This document shows, piece after piece, positions 52,359 to 63,968 of a stretch of DNA of 64,000 nucleotides. The position numbers were made by a program, and so were the translations under genes. Origin of the DNA: Tistlia consotensis USBA 355 (lineage in GTDB: Bacteria > Pseudomonadota > Alphaproteobacteria > Kiloniellales > DSM-21159); contig NZ_FWZX01000013.1 of the NCBI RefSeq assembly GCF_900177295.1, positions 1 through 64,000 of the forward strand. Reading direction: 5' to 3'. Below the pieces are notes generated by a model. That model saw only the letters and a program-made list of their open reading frames with translations. It was not told where the DNA came from and did no database searches. Each line of letters begins with the position of its first letter. The first letter of the stretch is position 1.

Positions 52359-54221
52359 GTGCCGAACCCGATGATCTCCGTGCCGATCACGACCCGTATG
52401 AATGCGCAGATCGCTGCCGAGCAGCCGTGGCCGGGCAACCTGAACGGCAACGCCGCCGAGTACCAGCCCTTCGTCGCGGCCTTCGACGTCGGCCAGGGCA
52501 ACTGCGTGGCCCTGTTCGACAACGGCGGCCAGATCTGCGCCTACGTCGACTACGGCCTGCCGGGGCCTGGGAACCAGGACACCCTGGAGACGTACGACCA
52601 GCTGAACGACGACAACGTGCCCTGCGTCTGCTCCGATCCGGTCATGATCCTCACCCACTGGGACTTGGACCACCTGGGCATGGTGGAGAAGAACCGGCGG
52701 GCGCGAACCCTGCGCTGGATCGTGCCGCAGCAGGAGCTCGGCAGCAGGACGGCCAAGCAGTTCTACGCGCGGCTGCTGGTCCAGATCCTGATGCAGCGCC
52801 GCGCCGACATAGCGAACCACCCGATACCGGTCGCCCAGCGAGCTGGCCTGTACCTCTGGCCGCTCGGCCCGAACGGTGCCGTCGTGCCGCATCGGCTCTG
52901 GACACCCTGGGGCTTCCTGGAGCGCGGGACGGGCGGGACAGGACGGGACCTCGATACGAACGACAACGGCATCATCGCGTCGGTCTGCGTCGCCGGTTAC
53001 CATGGCGACGCAAGCGCCTGGAACCCCGACCTCAACGGCCGGAACCGGGACCGCCCTACCTCCGAGGTCCACGACTACCTGCCCGAACTCGTCGACGAAG
53101 CCGCCCGGAGGAAGCTCGGCTGGGCGACCCGAAATAATGCTACGCAGACGATCCTCGAGTTCGCGCGGCGCCACTACTACGACCAGCTGATCAAAGACCT
53201 CGCGGATTGGGTCAGGCGGCAGCACTACCCAACGATGGCACCTCGTTTGGTCACCGAGAAAGTGTGGGACAATCTCGTCTATTGGACTGACGCCCTGCGC
53301 CTGCAGGAGCCAGAGAGCCACCTTCAGCAACACGTCACCGGCCTGCTCGACCAGATCGAGGACCTGAGAATCCTGCTGAACGTCCTCGGGGAAGACGAGC
53401 TGGTCCAACTGGCAGGCGACGACCTGACCGTCGACAACATCCAGAACCACCCGGTCGTCCTGGGAACGCCGGCCGACCAGGACAACGGCCAGCGCTTCAT
53501 CCTGCTCCCCGGCGACAACTCCCTGTTCGAGATGCCGTCCCTGAAGACCGCAAATCCGCCGCGCTACGTCGGGCTCGTGGCGGTCCACCACGGTGCCGAC
53601 AGCTGGCTGAAGGACACCTACGACCGCACGGCCGGGATGGTCCGCGAGGTCTTCACGGACGGCCGCCGATACCTGATGAACGACGGTCGTAACGTACGCG
53701 ACCTGATCATGACGCCGGCGCCTCCGGCGCCGGGCTTTCGGCGCTGGCCGTGGCAGGCTCCCTATTTCGCGGCACCGGCCAGGGATCCCCTCGCCAACGC
53801 AGGCGTGATCGGCGGCGGCCGCATCGTCTATTCCTCCGGCGTCAAGCCGAACCTCGATCGCCCCTACGGCCACCCGAACGACGGCGCGGTCCTGTCCTAC
53901 CTGCAGCGGGGCTGGAGCAGCCGGCTCGACACCGCCGAGCGGGACTGGCGAGGAGCGGGCTTTTACTATCCCGACTGGCAAGGCGGGCCCGTCCCCGACG
54001 GCCCGCCCAACCCGCACCGGGCCGGCAACGTCGCGCTGGGCTGGCAGCCGGACGGCGTTCACCCGGGCACCGGGATGACCTATCTCTGGCGCGACGTCGT
54101 CGCCTTCCGCCCGCAGGACGGCGGGGACGGCGACTGGCAGGTCGCGCTGCGCGGCGTCGGCGGCCCACTCGTGCGACGCTGTCCGGCCGACCTCCACGGA
54201 GAATACAGCTTCCGCTACTAG
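52359..54221 (+). CDS. ComEC-like metallo-beta-lactamase-fold protein
   Basis: A 620-aa soluble protein. The MBL core has [12 protein letters not shown] (43-54), the metal motif HWDLDH (100-105), HHGAD near 411, and [13 protein letters not shown] near 507. This order is that of the ComEC/Rec2 MBL domain, here with no membrane part. An unusual ~300-residue insertion lies between HWDLDH and HHGAD, including helices [20 protein letters not shown]. The GTG start has AGGAGGT 8 nt upstream. G+C is visibly lower in the middle of the gene. It is likely a phosphodiesterase or hydrolase of unknown substrate. Confidence 0.78.
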   Translation: MPNPMISVPITTRMNAQIAAEQPWPGNLNGNAAEYQPFVAAFDVGQGNCVALFDNGGQICAYVDYGLPGPGNQDTLETYDQLNDDNVPCVCSDPVMILTHWDLDHLGMVEKNRRARTLRWIVPQQELGSRTAKQFYARLLVQILMQRRADIANHPIPVAQRAGLYLWPLGPNGAVVPHRLWTPWGFLERGTGGTGRDLDTNDNGIIASVCVAGYHGDASAWNPDLNGRNRDRPTSEVHDYLPELVDEAARRKLGWATRNNATQTILEFARRHYYDQLIKDLADWVRRQHYPTMAPRLVTEKVWDNLVYWTDALRLQEPESHLQQHVTGLLDQIEDLRILLNVLGEDELVQLAGDDLTVDNIQNHPVVLGTPADQDNGQRFILLPGDNSLFEMPSLKTANPPRYVGLVAVHHGADSWLKDTYDRTAGMVREVFTDGRRYLMNDGRNVRDLIMTPAPPAPGFRRWPWQAPYFAAPARDPLANAGVIGGGRIVYSSGVKPNLDRPYGHPNDGAVLSYLQRGWSSRLDTAERDWRGAGFYYPDWQGGPVPDGPPNPHRAGNVALGWQPDGVHPGTGMTYLWRDVVAFRPQDGGDGDWQVALRGVGGPLVRRCPADLHGEYSFRY

Positions 54222-55201
54222 CCCCCGCTCGCCCGCGGCGCCTCGCTGGCGGCCAGGCTGACGCGCCGCTCGCGGGCGACGACCGATTCGCGATGCGCGA
54301 TGTAGAGCGAGGAGCCGGCGATGATGCCGGCGCCGACCAGGGTCCAGAGGTCCGGCACCTCGCCGTAGAGCGCGAAGCCGAGCGCCGCGACGAAGGGCAG
54401 CTTGGTATAGTCGAAGGGCAGCATCGCGCTGGCGTCGGCCATCTGGTAGGCGCGGGTCAGCGCGACGTGGCTGAACACCGCGACGAAGCCGACCAGGGTC
54501 ATCAGGCCGAGCACCCACCAGCTCGGCCACTGCCAGACGAAGAGCGCCGGGATCAGCGACAGCGGCGCCAGCAGGACATTCATGAAGAACACGATGGTGC
54601 CGGGCGCCTCGGTGCGGCTGAGCTTCTTCACGATGACGATCGAGACCGCCATGAAGGCGGCCGAGACGATCGGCAGGGCCATCGGCCAGGTCAGCGCCTG
54701 GAAGCCGGGCCTGAGCACGACCAGCACGCCGAGGAAGCCGATCGCCGTCGCGGTCCAGCGCCGGGCGCGCACGACCTCGCCCAGGAAGATCGCCGCCGCG
54801 CCGGTCGCGAAGAGCGGCGCCGTGAAGCCCAGGGTCACCGCCTCGGCGAGCGGCAGCAGGGCCAGCGAGCTGAACCACAGCATCATCGCGACCAGGCCGA
54901 TCACCGAGCGCCAGATGTAGAGCCTGAGCCGCTCGGTCCGCAGCACCGACAGGCCGGCCCGGGCGAACCAGGGCATCATGAAGAGCATCGCGAAGAAGTT
55001 GCGGAAGAACACGACCTCGAGCGCGCTGACCTCCTGCGAGGCCTCGCGGATCGCGACGTTCATGATGGTGAAGCCGAGCGACGCGCCGACCATGTAGAGC
55101 GCGGCCAGCATCGGCGCGCTCACGGCCTGCAGGCCGAACCGGCCGCCGGGCGGATGGCCCGGCCCCGCCGCCGGAACGGCCTTGTCGCTGTCGGAGGTCA
55201 T
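54218..55201 (-). CDS. DMT-superfamily EamA transporter, copy 2
   Basis: A 327-aa inner-membrane transporter with ten hydrophobic segments. [37 protein letters not shown]-type [19 protein letters not shown] and [18 protein letters not shown] match copy 1 at 50046 in layout and C-terminal sequence. Its stop shares a CTAG with the stop of the MBL gene (4-bp tail-to-tail overlap). The substrate is unknown. Confidence 0.88.
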   Translation of the reverse strand: MTSDSDKAVPAAGPGHPPGGRFGLQAVSAPMLAALYMVGASLGFTIMNVAIREASQEVSALEVVFFRNFFAMLFMMPWFARAGLSVLRTERLRLYIWRSVIGLVAMMLWFSSLALLPLAEAVTLGFTAPLFATGAAAIFLGEVVRARRWTATAIGFLGVLVVLRPGFQALTWPMALPIVSAAFMAVSIVIVKKLSRTEAPGTIVFFMNVLLAPLSLIPALFVWQWPSWWVLGLMTLVGFVAVFSHVALTRAYQMADASAMLPFDYTKLPFVAALGFALYGEVPDLWTLVGAGIIAGSSLYIAHRESVVARERRVSLAASEAPRASGG

Positions 55202-55333
55202 CGGGACGTCAGCGTAGGGTGCGGCGCAACCACTGACCAGCAGTGCGCCCCGCAGGGCTGCCTTGCGCCCGCTCGCGGGCGGGACTTATGGTGCGGCGCC
55301 CCGAGCCTTCCTCCTGCGCGAGACGAGCCGCCC

Positions 55334-57292
<1,959 letters not shown>

Positions 57293-57323
57293 GCGGCGCT
57301 CCTCTCCGTTTCCCCCCAATCGG

Positions 57324-57416
57324 CTTCATGGTGAGCCTGTCGAACCATGGAGCCGAACCGGCCGGACCGTGCCGACTTCGCTTCGCCCTTCGACAAGCTC
57401 AGGGTGAAGCGAATGG
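57324..57416. repeat. Dispersed inverted repeat
   Basis: The arms TTCATGGTGAGCCTGTCGAA (57327-57346) and TTCGACAAGCTCAGGGTGAA (57388-57407) are imperfect inverted copies. The second arm matches 333-359, at the IS end. This is a common intergenic repeat in many proteobacteria. Confidence 0.65.
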
Positions 57417-57444
57417 GTGCAAGTGGAAAAGCCGCAGAAACGCC

Positions 57445-57870
57445 CTACCCCACCACCAGCCGCCCTTCCTCGATCCTGGCCTCGGCGCCGTCCGGCAGCG
57501 CCCTCAACGCCGCCGGATCGAGCCTCAGCGCCGGGATCGGCCGGTAGCCGAGCTCGCGGGCGACGGCGATGCCGAGCAGCAGGATGGCGTCGACGCCGGC
57601 CAGCAGCAGGCCGGCCGGGGCGGCGCCCTCGCGCAGCAGCTCAAGCATCACCGAGGAGGAGGAGCTGGAGCCGATCGTGCCCGGCAGCGCCAGCAGCCGG
57701 CCGGCGATCTCCTGGTCGCGCTGGGGGTGGCTCGCCATGACGATGCGCCCGGTCTTCGGCTCGACCCCGCCCCAGAAGGACAGCGGCGCCGTGAGCACCA
57801 GCAGCCGACCCGCGGCGCTGCCCGGCAGCAGGCTCTCGCCGTCGAGCGTTCGTTCCGGAAGCGCAATCAT
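57445..57870 (-). CDS. Aconitase X, small (swivel) subunit
   Basis: A 141-aa DUF126/AcnX swivel domain. Its family marks are [40 protein letters not shown] and [14 protein letters not shown]. It joins with the large subunit encoded just upstream; the two genes overlap by 4 bp (ATGA). Two-subunit AcnX in bacteria acts as cis-3-hydroxy-L-proline dehydratase in characterised cases; the substrate here is inferred. Confidence 0.88.
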   Translation of the reverse strand: MIALPERTLDGESLLPGSAAGRLLVLTAPLSFWGGVEPKTGRIVMASHPQRDQEIAGRLLALPGTIGSSSSSSVMLELLREGAAPAGLLLAGVDAILLLGIAVARELGYRPIPALRLDPAALRALPDGAEARIEEGRLVVG

Positions 57871-59120
57871 GTCCAGAGGCTCTCGTCGCGCAGGACCCGC
57901 CCGGCGACGGCGCTTTCGACACAGTCCCGGAGGCTGCCGAAGACGACGCCGTAGCCGGTGTTGCCGGGCGCGTAGTGGGCGAACTTGCCGGAGTTGGTCA
58001 TCAGCACGCCCTCGAAGCCCTCGAGGATCGGCGTCACCACGACGCAGGTGTCGGCGACCAGGCGGACGCCGGCCTGCTGCAGGGGCCCGGTCAGCCCCGC
58101 CGACTCGAGCCGCGCCAGGGTGTGGCGGCCGGTGCAGGCGTAGACCGGCACCCGGCTGTGGCGGCCGGCCAGGGCGGCGGCCAGGGCCTCGAACTCGGCG
58201 AAGGAGAAGTGCGGGCTGCCCAGGGCCACGGCGTCGAGGCGTTCGCTGTCGCTCGTCGAGAGTCCGGCGCGCACCGCGAGCAGCGCCGCGGCGTCGGGGC
58301 GCAGCAGCGCCGCCGGCGGCAGGCCGCCCAGGGCGGTCGCGGCGTCCGGCGCCTCCGGCGTGACGCCGGCGACATGGAACAGGGCGACCGCGCCGGTCGA
58401 GGCGGCCGCCGCCCCGAAGGCCTTCAGGCGGTCCTCGGCGAGACCCGCCGGCAATCCCGCGATCACCCCGATCGCCTCGCCGATCGCCCGGCCGTACCAG
58501 GCGCCGAGCACGGGATAGAAGGCCTCCTCGGCGAAGAGCGCGGGATTGAAGCCGGCGAGCTCGACCAGCACCGTGGCGCGACGCGCCTCGGCCCGGTGCA
58601 GGCCATAGTCTGGCGCCTTGCCGGCGACCGCGCAGGCGAGGTCGAGGAAGTCGCCGTAGCGGTTGCTGCGTGCGCCGAGCACGGAGTTGACGAAGGCGAC
58701 GGCGTTCGACTCGCCCCAGGCGACGTCGGTCCCGGCGGCCGGCCGGTGCCCGGCCTGGTAGGGCGCGCAGGTCCAGGACGGCCGGCAGCCGAGCGCCTCG
58801 TGGGCCTTCATGAGCCGGAGCGCCATCGCCCGCTCGTGGCCCTGCAGGCGCACGTTCTCCGGGCGCAGCAGGTCGAGCGCGCCGACGTTGGTGGTGCTCG
58901 GCACCGCGACCCGGGCGCCGCCCTCGACCAGCCGCTCGGCGAACTCGGTGCCGCCGTCGCCGTGGTAGAGGCAGCCGTCGATGTGGGCCGAGGCGACCGG
59001 GATCAGCCGCTCCGCGCCGAGCAGCCGGCCGGCCTCGGCGACGAGGCGCAGCGCGAGCGCCGCGCCGGTCCCGTCCCGGCCGCCGGCGATCGCGCGTTCC
59101 TCGGCGGTCAGGGCCAGCAT
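57867..59120 (-). CDS. Aconitase X, large catalytic subunit
   Basis: A 417-aa DUF521/AcnX catalytic protein. Conserved pieces are [71 protein letters not shown] and [13 protein letters not shown]. Cysteines in DGCLYHG, WTCAPYQ and DTCVVVTP are candidates for the Fe-S cluster. The likely reaction is dehydration of cis-3-hydroxy-L-proline to a pyrroline. No transporter or reductase for that pathway lies beside it. Confidence 0.9.
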   Translation of the reverse strand: MLALTAEERAIAGGRDGTGAALALRLVAEAGRLLGAERLIPVASAHIDGCLYHGDGGTEFAERLVEGGARVAVPSTTNVGALDLLRPENVRLQGHERAMALRLMKAHEALGCRPSWTCAPYQAGHRPAAGTDVAWGESNAVAFVNSVLGARSNRYGDFLDLACAVAGKAPDYGLHRAEARRATVLVELAGFNPALFAEEAFYPVLGAWYGRAIGEAIGVIAGLPAGLAEDRLKAFGAAAASTGAVALFHVAGVTPEAPDAATALGGLPPAALLRPDAAALLAVRAGLSTSDSERLDAVALGSPHFSFAEFEALAAALAGRHSRVPVYACTGRHTLARLESAGLTGPLQQAGVRLVADTCVVVTPILEGFEGVLMTNSGKFAHYAPGNTGYGVVFGSLRDCVESAVAGRVLRDESLWT

Positions 59121-59150
59121 GGCCTCACCTACGCTGTCCGGGGCCCAGGC

Positions 59151-60494
59151 TCAGGCGCCGGCCACGGTCATGCCGTCGATCCGGACGGTCGGCGAATCCG
59201 TGCCGTAGCGGAACACCAGGTCGTCGGCCGGCGTCAGGTTCAGGAACATGGTTTTGAGGTTGCCGGCGACCGTCGCCTCGGAGACCGGGTAGGCGAGCTC
59301 GCCCTGCTCGATCCAGAAGCCGGTGGCGCCGCGGCTGTAGTCGCCGGTGACGCCGTTGGCACCCATGCCCATCATCTCGGTGACGTAGAAGCCCTGCTCG
59401 ATCTCGCCGATCAGCTCGGCGGCCGAGCGCTCGCCGGGCGCCAGGTAGAGGTTGCTGGCGCTCGGCCCCGGCGGGCCCGAGACGCCGCGCGCCGCGTTGC
59501 CGGTCGGCGCCAGCCCGAGCTGGCGGGCCGAGGCGAGGTCGAGCAGCCAGCCGGTCAGCACGCCGTCCTCGATCAGCGCGCGCTCCCGGGTCGCCAGCCC
59601 CTCGGCGTCGAAGGGCTTGGAGCGCAGGCCGCGGGCGCGGTGCGGGTCGTCGATGACCCGGAGGCCCTCGGCGAAGACCTTCTCGCCGAGCCTGTCCTTG
59701 AGGAAGGAGGTGCCGCGCGCGATCGCTGTGCCGGTGATCGCGCCGGCGAAGTGGCGCAGCAGCGAGTTGGCGACCCGGGGGTCGAAGACGATCGGCACCT
59801 TCCCGGTCTTCGGCTTGCGTGGCTTCAGGCGCCTGACCGCCTTCTCGGCGGCGCTGCGCCCGACCTCCTCGGGATCGCGCAGATCGCTGCCGTAGACCGC
59901 CGAGGAGAAGTCGTAGTCGCGCTCCATGCCCAGCCCCTCGCCGGCCAGCACGGAGACGCCGAGCGAATGACGCGAGCCGGCGTAGCTGCCGGAGAAGCCG
60001 TTGGTCGCGGCGACCGCGACGCGGTGCGAGGACCAGCTGGCCTCGGCGCCCTCGGAGTTGGTGATGCCGGGCACCGCGCGCGCCGCCGCCTCGCAGGCGC
60101 GGGCGCGCTCGATCAGCAGCTCGGGCGCGGGCTCCTCGGGGTCGAGCGCGTCGAGCTCGGGAAAGTCGTGGGCGACCTGGCCGGGCTCGGCGAGGCCGCA
60201 GTAGCTGTCCTCCGGCACCGCGCGGGCCATGGCGACGGCGCGTCCGACCAGCTCGTCCAGGGCGTCGCCGACGAAGTCGGTGGTCGAGACGATGGCCTGG
60301 CGATGGCCGATGAAGACGCGCAGGCCGAGGTCGTGCCCCTCCTCGCGCTCGAGCCGCTCGACCTGGCCGAGGCGCTGGGCATGGCTGATCGCCGCGCCGT
60401 GCACGACCAGGGCGTCGGCCGCGTCGGCACCAGCCCGCTTCGCCTTGTCCAGCACCGCCTGCAGCAGGGCGCCGTCGTCGTCGCTCACCGCCAT
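59151..60494 (-). CDS. pmbA: TldD/PmbA family metalloprotease subunit
   Basis: A 447-aa protein of the TldD/PmbA group. It lacks the HEXXXH motif of TldD itself, as expected of the TldE/PmbA partner. Typical sequences are RREEGHDLGLRVF-like EREEGHDLGLRVFIGHRQA, GGGS-free GTSFLKDRLGEKVF, GVSGPPGPSASNLYL and GMGANGVTGDYSRGATGFWI. It would act with TldD in peptide processing or degradation; no tldD is in the window. GAGGAGG precedes the ATG. Confidence 0.9.
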   Translation of the reverse strand: MAVSDDDGALLQAVLDKAKRAGADAADALVVHGAAISHAQRLGQVERLEREEGHDLGLRVFIGHRQAIVSTTDFVGDALDELVGRAVAMARAVPEDSYCGLAEPGQVAHDFPELDALDPEEPAPELLIERARACEAAARAVPGITNSEGAEASWSSHRVAVAATNGFSGSYAGSRHSLGVSVLAGEGLGMERDYDFSSAVYGSDLRDPEEVGRSAAEKAVRRLKPRKPKTGKVPIVFDPRVANSLLRHFAGAITGTAIARGTSFLKDRLGEKVFAEGLRVIDDPHRARGLRSKPFDAEGLATRERALIEDGVLTGWLLDLASARQLGLAPTGNAARGVSGPPGPSASNLYLAPGERSAAELIGEIEQGFYVTEMMGMGANGVTGDYSRGATGFWIEQGELAYPVSEATVAGNLKTMFLNLTPADDLVFRYGTDSPTVRIDGMTVAGA

Positions 60495-60562
60495 GGAACC
60501 TCCTCGTGACGTCTCTCTGATGGGCTATCCGCTATATAGGGTGCCGCGGTGGCGCTGCGCGA

Positions 60563-60602
60563 CCCTCATGGCCACCACCCTCATGGCCACCACCCTCATG
60601 GC
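60563..60602. repeat. 15-bp tandem repeat, 2.7 copies
   Basis: CCCTCATGGCCACCA occurs twice in full and once in part. The stop codon of the EEP gene lies within the partial copy, so the repeat forms its 3' end and the spacer to pmbA. Confidence 0.9.
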
Positions 60603-61507
60603 AGGGCGAACTCGGCGACCAGGGGCGCGTGGCCGCTGGCCGGGCCCGCGTCCTCCTCCTCGGTCAGCAGCTCGTTGTGGATCTCGACGGCGCGGAACAG
60701 GCCGTAGAGCGGCCGGCTGGCCAGGATGTGGTCGAGCAGCAGCCGCTCGCCGCCGTGCAGCAGGCTGTAGCGCCGGTCCTCGGGCAGGGCCCGGGCCAGG
60801 TCGATCAGGCGCAGCAGCGCCGGCACCTCGGCGCCGTCCTCGTCGGCGCGGCCCTCGAGCAGGCGCAGCGTGTCGTCCTCCAGCGGCGCGTTGCAGTCGC
60901 CGCAGACCGCGACCAGGGCCTCGGGATCGGCCGCCAGCAGCCGCTCGACCAGGAGCCGTGCCTCGAGCGCCTGGCCGAGCCGCCGGACCGTCGCCCGGAA
61001 GAAGCCCGGGGCCCAGTCCGATCCGCCCTCCCCCTCCTCGGGGACGGCGCGCGGCGCACGCAGGTGCAGGTCGACCAGGGTCAGCGACCGGCCGCCGGGC
61101 AGCTCGACCTCGGCCCAGAGCAGCGGGCGGTCCCAGTGCTGGGGCGCGCCCTCCAGCTCGGGCGGCGCGACCAGCTCGTGGCGCAGGCTGTGCCAGCGCC
61201 GGATCGGCCAGCGCGACAGGATCGCCAGGTTGTGCCGGTCGGCGGCACCGTGGCCGCTCTGCGACAGGCTGACCGCCCGGTAGAAGCCGGCGTAGGGCCC
61301 GTTCTCGAGCAGCCGGTCGAGCGCGCTGAGCCGCCGGCTGCCCCGGTGCCGCGGCGCGTTGATCTCCTGCAGACACAGCAGGTCCGCCTCCAGGCGCGCC
61401 AGCTGCGGGCGCAGCACCGGCAGGCGCTCGGCCAGCGGCACGGCGGCCCTGGGCGAATCGTCCAGGTTCTCCAGGTTGAAGGTCGCGAGGCGCAGCCGGC
61501 CGGTCAT
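60596..61507 (-). CDS. Endonuclease/exonuclease/phosphatase family protein
   Basis: A 303-aa DNase-I-like hydrolase. The N-terminal LATFNLENL and CLQEIN (catalytic Glu), then LVDLHLRAPR, VCGDCNAP and LDHILASRPL follow the EEP pattern, ending with SGHAPLVAEF (catalytic His). The substrate may be DNA, RNA or a phospho-lipid; no signal peptide is seen. It is transcribed toward pmbA with the 15-bp repeat at its 3' end. Confidence 0.85.
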   Translation of the reverse strand: MTGRLRLATFNLENLDDSPRAAVPLAERLPVLRPQLARLEADLLCLQEINAPRHRGSRRLSALDRLLENGPYAGFYRAVSLSQSGHGAADRHNLAILSRWPIRRWHSLRHELVAPPELEGAPQHWDRPLLWAEVELPGGRSLTLVDLHLRAPRAVPEEGEGGSDWAPGFFRATVRRLGQALEARLLVERLLAADPEALVAVCGDCNAPLEDDTLRLLEGRADEDGAEVPALLRLIDLARALPEDRRYSLLHGGERLLLDHILASRPLYGLFRAVEIHNELLTEEEDAGPASGHAPLVAEFALP

Positions 61508-61566
61508 GCCCCCTGTCTAGCGCAGACCGGCCGGGCGGGCCATCGGCGCCGCGGGCCGCACCGCGG

Positions 61567-61944
61567 TCACGGCAGCAGCGGCGCGAGCTCCCTGTCGAAG
61601 CGCTGCAGCGCCTCTGTCGCGAGCGGGCTGTTGCAGCCGGCGGCGCGGATGTCGTCCTTGGCCTGCTGGATCAGCAGCAGCCGCTTGGTGCCGATCTCGC
61701 TCATGCCCTGCTGCTCGACATAGTGGGCGATGGCGTCGTGGGCCGCCTGCCCCAGATGCTTCTTGCGGCATTGCCCGTAGGCGGCGACCGCCCGGTAGTA
61801 GTCGGTGTAGACCGCCTCCTTGGCGGCCAGGCTGCTCTCGGCCCGGGCCGGCGCCGCGGCCGGCGGCAGGGCGCCGGCCGCGACCAGGACGGCGGCGAGC
61901 AGGACGGCGGCAAGGGGCGGAAGGCGGCGCGAGAGGCGGGTCAT
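61567..61944 (-). CDS. Small secreted hypothetical protein
   Basis: A 125-aa protein with a Sec signal peptide (LPPLAAVLLAAVLVAAGALP, cleavage near APARA). The mature helical part of about 90 residues contains two Cys (YGQCRKK and AAGCNSP) that could form a disulfide. No family is recognised. It is probably in one unit with the DUF924 gene 13 bp upstream of its start. Confidence 0.65.
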   Translation of the reverse strand: MTRLSRRLPPLAAVLLAAVLVAAGALPPAAAPARAESSLAAKEAVYTDYYRAVAAYGQCRKKHLGQAAHDAIAHYVEQQGMSEIGTKRLLLIQQAKDDIRAAGCNSPLATEALQRFDRELAPLLP

Positions 61945-61957
61945 CGGGGGGTGCTCC

Positions 61958-62509
61958 CTAGAAGCTGGAACCGGGCTGCTGCAGGAACGCCGCTTCGGCC
62001 TCGGTGGTTGCGCGGCCGAGCAGGGCGTTGCGGTGGGGAAAGCGCCCGAAGCGGGCGATGACGTCCCGGTGGCGCTCGGCGTAGCTCAGCCAGTCCGGGT
62101 TCGAGAGCCGCGCGCAGAGCGCGACGCAGCGCTCCTGGTCGGCCAGGTCCTCGCTGTGCTCCAGCGGCAGGTAGAGAAAGATCCGCCGGCGGTCGTCGGC
62201 CAGCGCCGCGTCGTGGCCGGCGGCCAGGGCGGCCCGGCAGACGGCGAGCGCACGGGCATCCGTCGCGAAGGCGCGGGGCGTGCCGCGGAAGAGGTTGCGC
62301 GGCACCTGGTCGAGCAGGACGACCAGGGCCAGCGCGCCCTCCGGCTCGGCGGCCCAGTGGTCGAGCTCGCCGGCGGCGGCGCGCTCGTGCAGCGCCCCGA
62401 GCGCCCCGCCGACCGCCCGGTCGAAGGCCTCGTCGCGTTCGAACCACTGCGCGTCCCGGCCCTCGGCAAACCAGAAGGCCAGCACCGACTCGATCTCCGC
62501 CTCGCTCAT
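61958..62509 (-). CDS. DUF924 family protein
   Basis: A 183-aa cytosolic TPR-like protein. DUF924 marks are VLAFWFAEGRDAQWF, LDQVPRNLFRGTPRAFATD, FLYLPLEHSEDLADQERCV and RFGRFPHRNALLGR. The start is ATG 62509 (MSEAEIESVLAFWF); the upstream in-frame ATG at 62572 gives a non-conserved tail. Function is unknown. The gene is divergent from the LivH-like permease. Confidence 0.87.
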   Translation of the reverse strand: MSEAEIESVLAFWFAEGRDAQWFERDEAFDRAVGGALGALHERAAAGELDHWAAEPEGALALVVLLDQVPRNLFRGTPRAFATDARALAVCRAALAAGHDAALADDRRRIFLYLPLEHSEDLADQERCVALCARLSNPDWLSYAERHRDVIARFGRFPHRNALLGRATTEAEAAFLQQPGSSF

Positions 62510-62584
62510 CGTTCCCGTCTCGCCGTTTCGCCCGGGAGCGGAGGCTAGCAGCTTCGCCCGCCTTGTGCTCAAGTCTCAGACGCC

Positions 62585-63940
62585 ATGGGCCGCCCCACCG
62601 TCCGTCCGCTCCTCCGGCTCCTCGCCTGCGTGATCCTGCTGTCGGCGCTCGCCGGCTGCGGCCCGGATCCCGAGCAGAGCCAGCTCTGCGAGCGGCTGAT
62701 GACGGCCTTCGTCGGGCCCGACCACCAGCTGGTCGACGCCGAGGCCCTCGATTCGGGGCCGGCGGGCAGGCCGCCGGCGGTGCGCATCAGCTATCGCGCC
62801 GGCGGCGCCCTGCGCTGGCACGTCTGCCGCTTCGCCGGCAGCGGCTTCGAGCAGGGCCGCCTGGAGCTCGCGTCGGTCGAGACCGACCGGGACGGCCGGC
62901 TGACCCCGATCCAGCTCGACCTGCTGCGCGTCTGGCTCGACCTGCCCGAGGGCGAGAAGGGCCGCGCCCCGGCCGTCTGGCCGAGCGGCCCGTCGGGCGA
63001 GCTGCTCTACTTCGTCCAGACGGTGATCAACGCGCTGGCGATCTGCTGCCTCTACGGCCTGCTGGCGGTCGGCTACTCGCTGGTCTACGGCATCATCGAG
63101 CGGATCAACCTGGCGTTCGGCCAGATCACCATGGTCGCCGCCTTCGCCGCCCTGCTGGCGACCCTCGCCCTGGTCGGCGAGGAGAGCGGCCGGATGTGGC
63201 GCGCCGGCGGCGCCCTGACCGGGCTGCTGGTCGTGCTGGCCGCCGGCGCCGGCAGCGGCGCGCTCTATGCCTGGGCCAGCGACCGACTGGCCCTGAAGCG
63301 GCTGCGCGGCGGCAGCTCGCAGATGATGCTGATCGCGACGATCGGCATCGCGATCGTCCTGCCCGAGGCGGTGCGCCTGCTGCAGGGCGCCGGCGAGCAC
63401 TGGCTGGCGCCGCCGCTGCCGCAGCGTGTCGAGCTGGTGTCGTTCGGCGGGGTCTGGACCGGCGTCACCCTCGGCCAGATCGCCGTCGTCGGCCTGACCC
63501 TGGCAGCAAGCCTGCTGCTGTTCGCCGGCCTGCGCCACAGCCGGCTCGGCCTGCAGCTGCGCGCGACGGCCGACGACCGCAAGGCGGCGGCGCTGATGGG
63601 CATCGACGTCGACCGCATCGTCGGCGCCTCCTTCGCACTGGGCGGGCTGTTCGCCGGCCTCGGCGGCGTGGTGCTGACGCTCTACTACGGCGGCGTCGGC
63701 TTCAACGCCGGTGCGCTGATCGGCTTCAAGGCGCTGACGGCGGCGATCGTCGGCGGCATCGGCTCGCTGCCCGGCGCGCTGCTCGGCGGCGTCCTGATCG
63801 GCCTGCTGGAGACCTTCTGGTCGGCCTACCTGTCGCTCGCCTACAAGGACATCGCGATCTTCAGCCTGCTGACCCTGGTGCTGATCTTCCGGCCGTACGG
63901 CCTGCTCGGCCGCGCCCGCGACTGGTCGGACGGGCTGTAG
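62585..63940 (+). CDS. Branched-chain amino acid ABC permease (LivH type) with lipoprotein-like N-terminal extension
   Basis: A 451-aa protein, about 150 residues longer than normal LivH. Residues 1-25 are a signal peptide with lipobox LSALAGC. Residues ~26-135 form a soluble domain with Cys in SQLCERLM and WHVCRF. From ~140 the LivH core runs: NALAICCLYGLLAVGYSLVY, GIIERINLAFGQI, QLRATADDRKAAALMGID and AAIVGGIGSLPGALLGG. There is no internal stop or frame change. No other Liv genes are seen before the window ends. Confidence 0.85.
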   Translation: MGRPTVRPLLRLLACVILLSALAGCGPDPEQSQLCERLMTAFVGPDHQLVDAEALDSGPAGRPPAVRISYRAGGALRWHVCRFAGSGFEQGRLELASVETDRDGRLTPIQLDLLRVWLDLPEGEKGRAPAVWPSGPSGELLYFVQTVINALAICCLYGLLAVGYSLVYGIIERINLAFGQITMVAAFAALLATLALVGEESGRMWRAGGALTGLLVVLAAGAGSGALYAWASDRLALKRLRGGSSQMMLIATIGIAIVLPEAVRLLQGAGEHWLAPPLPQRVELVSFGGVWTGVTLGQIAVVGLTLAASLLLFAGLRHSRLGLQLRATADDRKAAALMGIDVDRIVGASFALGGLFAGLGGVVLTLYYGGVGFNAGALIGFKALTAAIVGGIGSLPGALLGGVLIGLLETFWSAYLSLAYKDIAIFSLLTLVLIFRPYGLLGRARDWSDGL

Positions 63941-63968
63941 CCGGAGCCCGGGGAGCCCCGCAAGGCGC

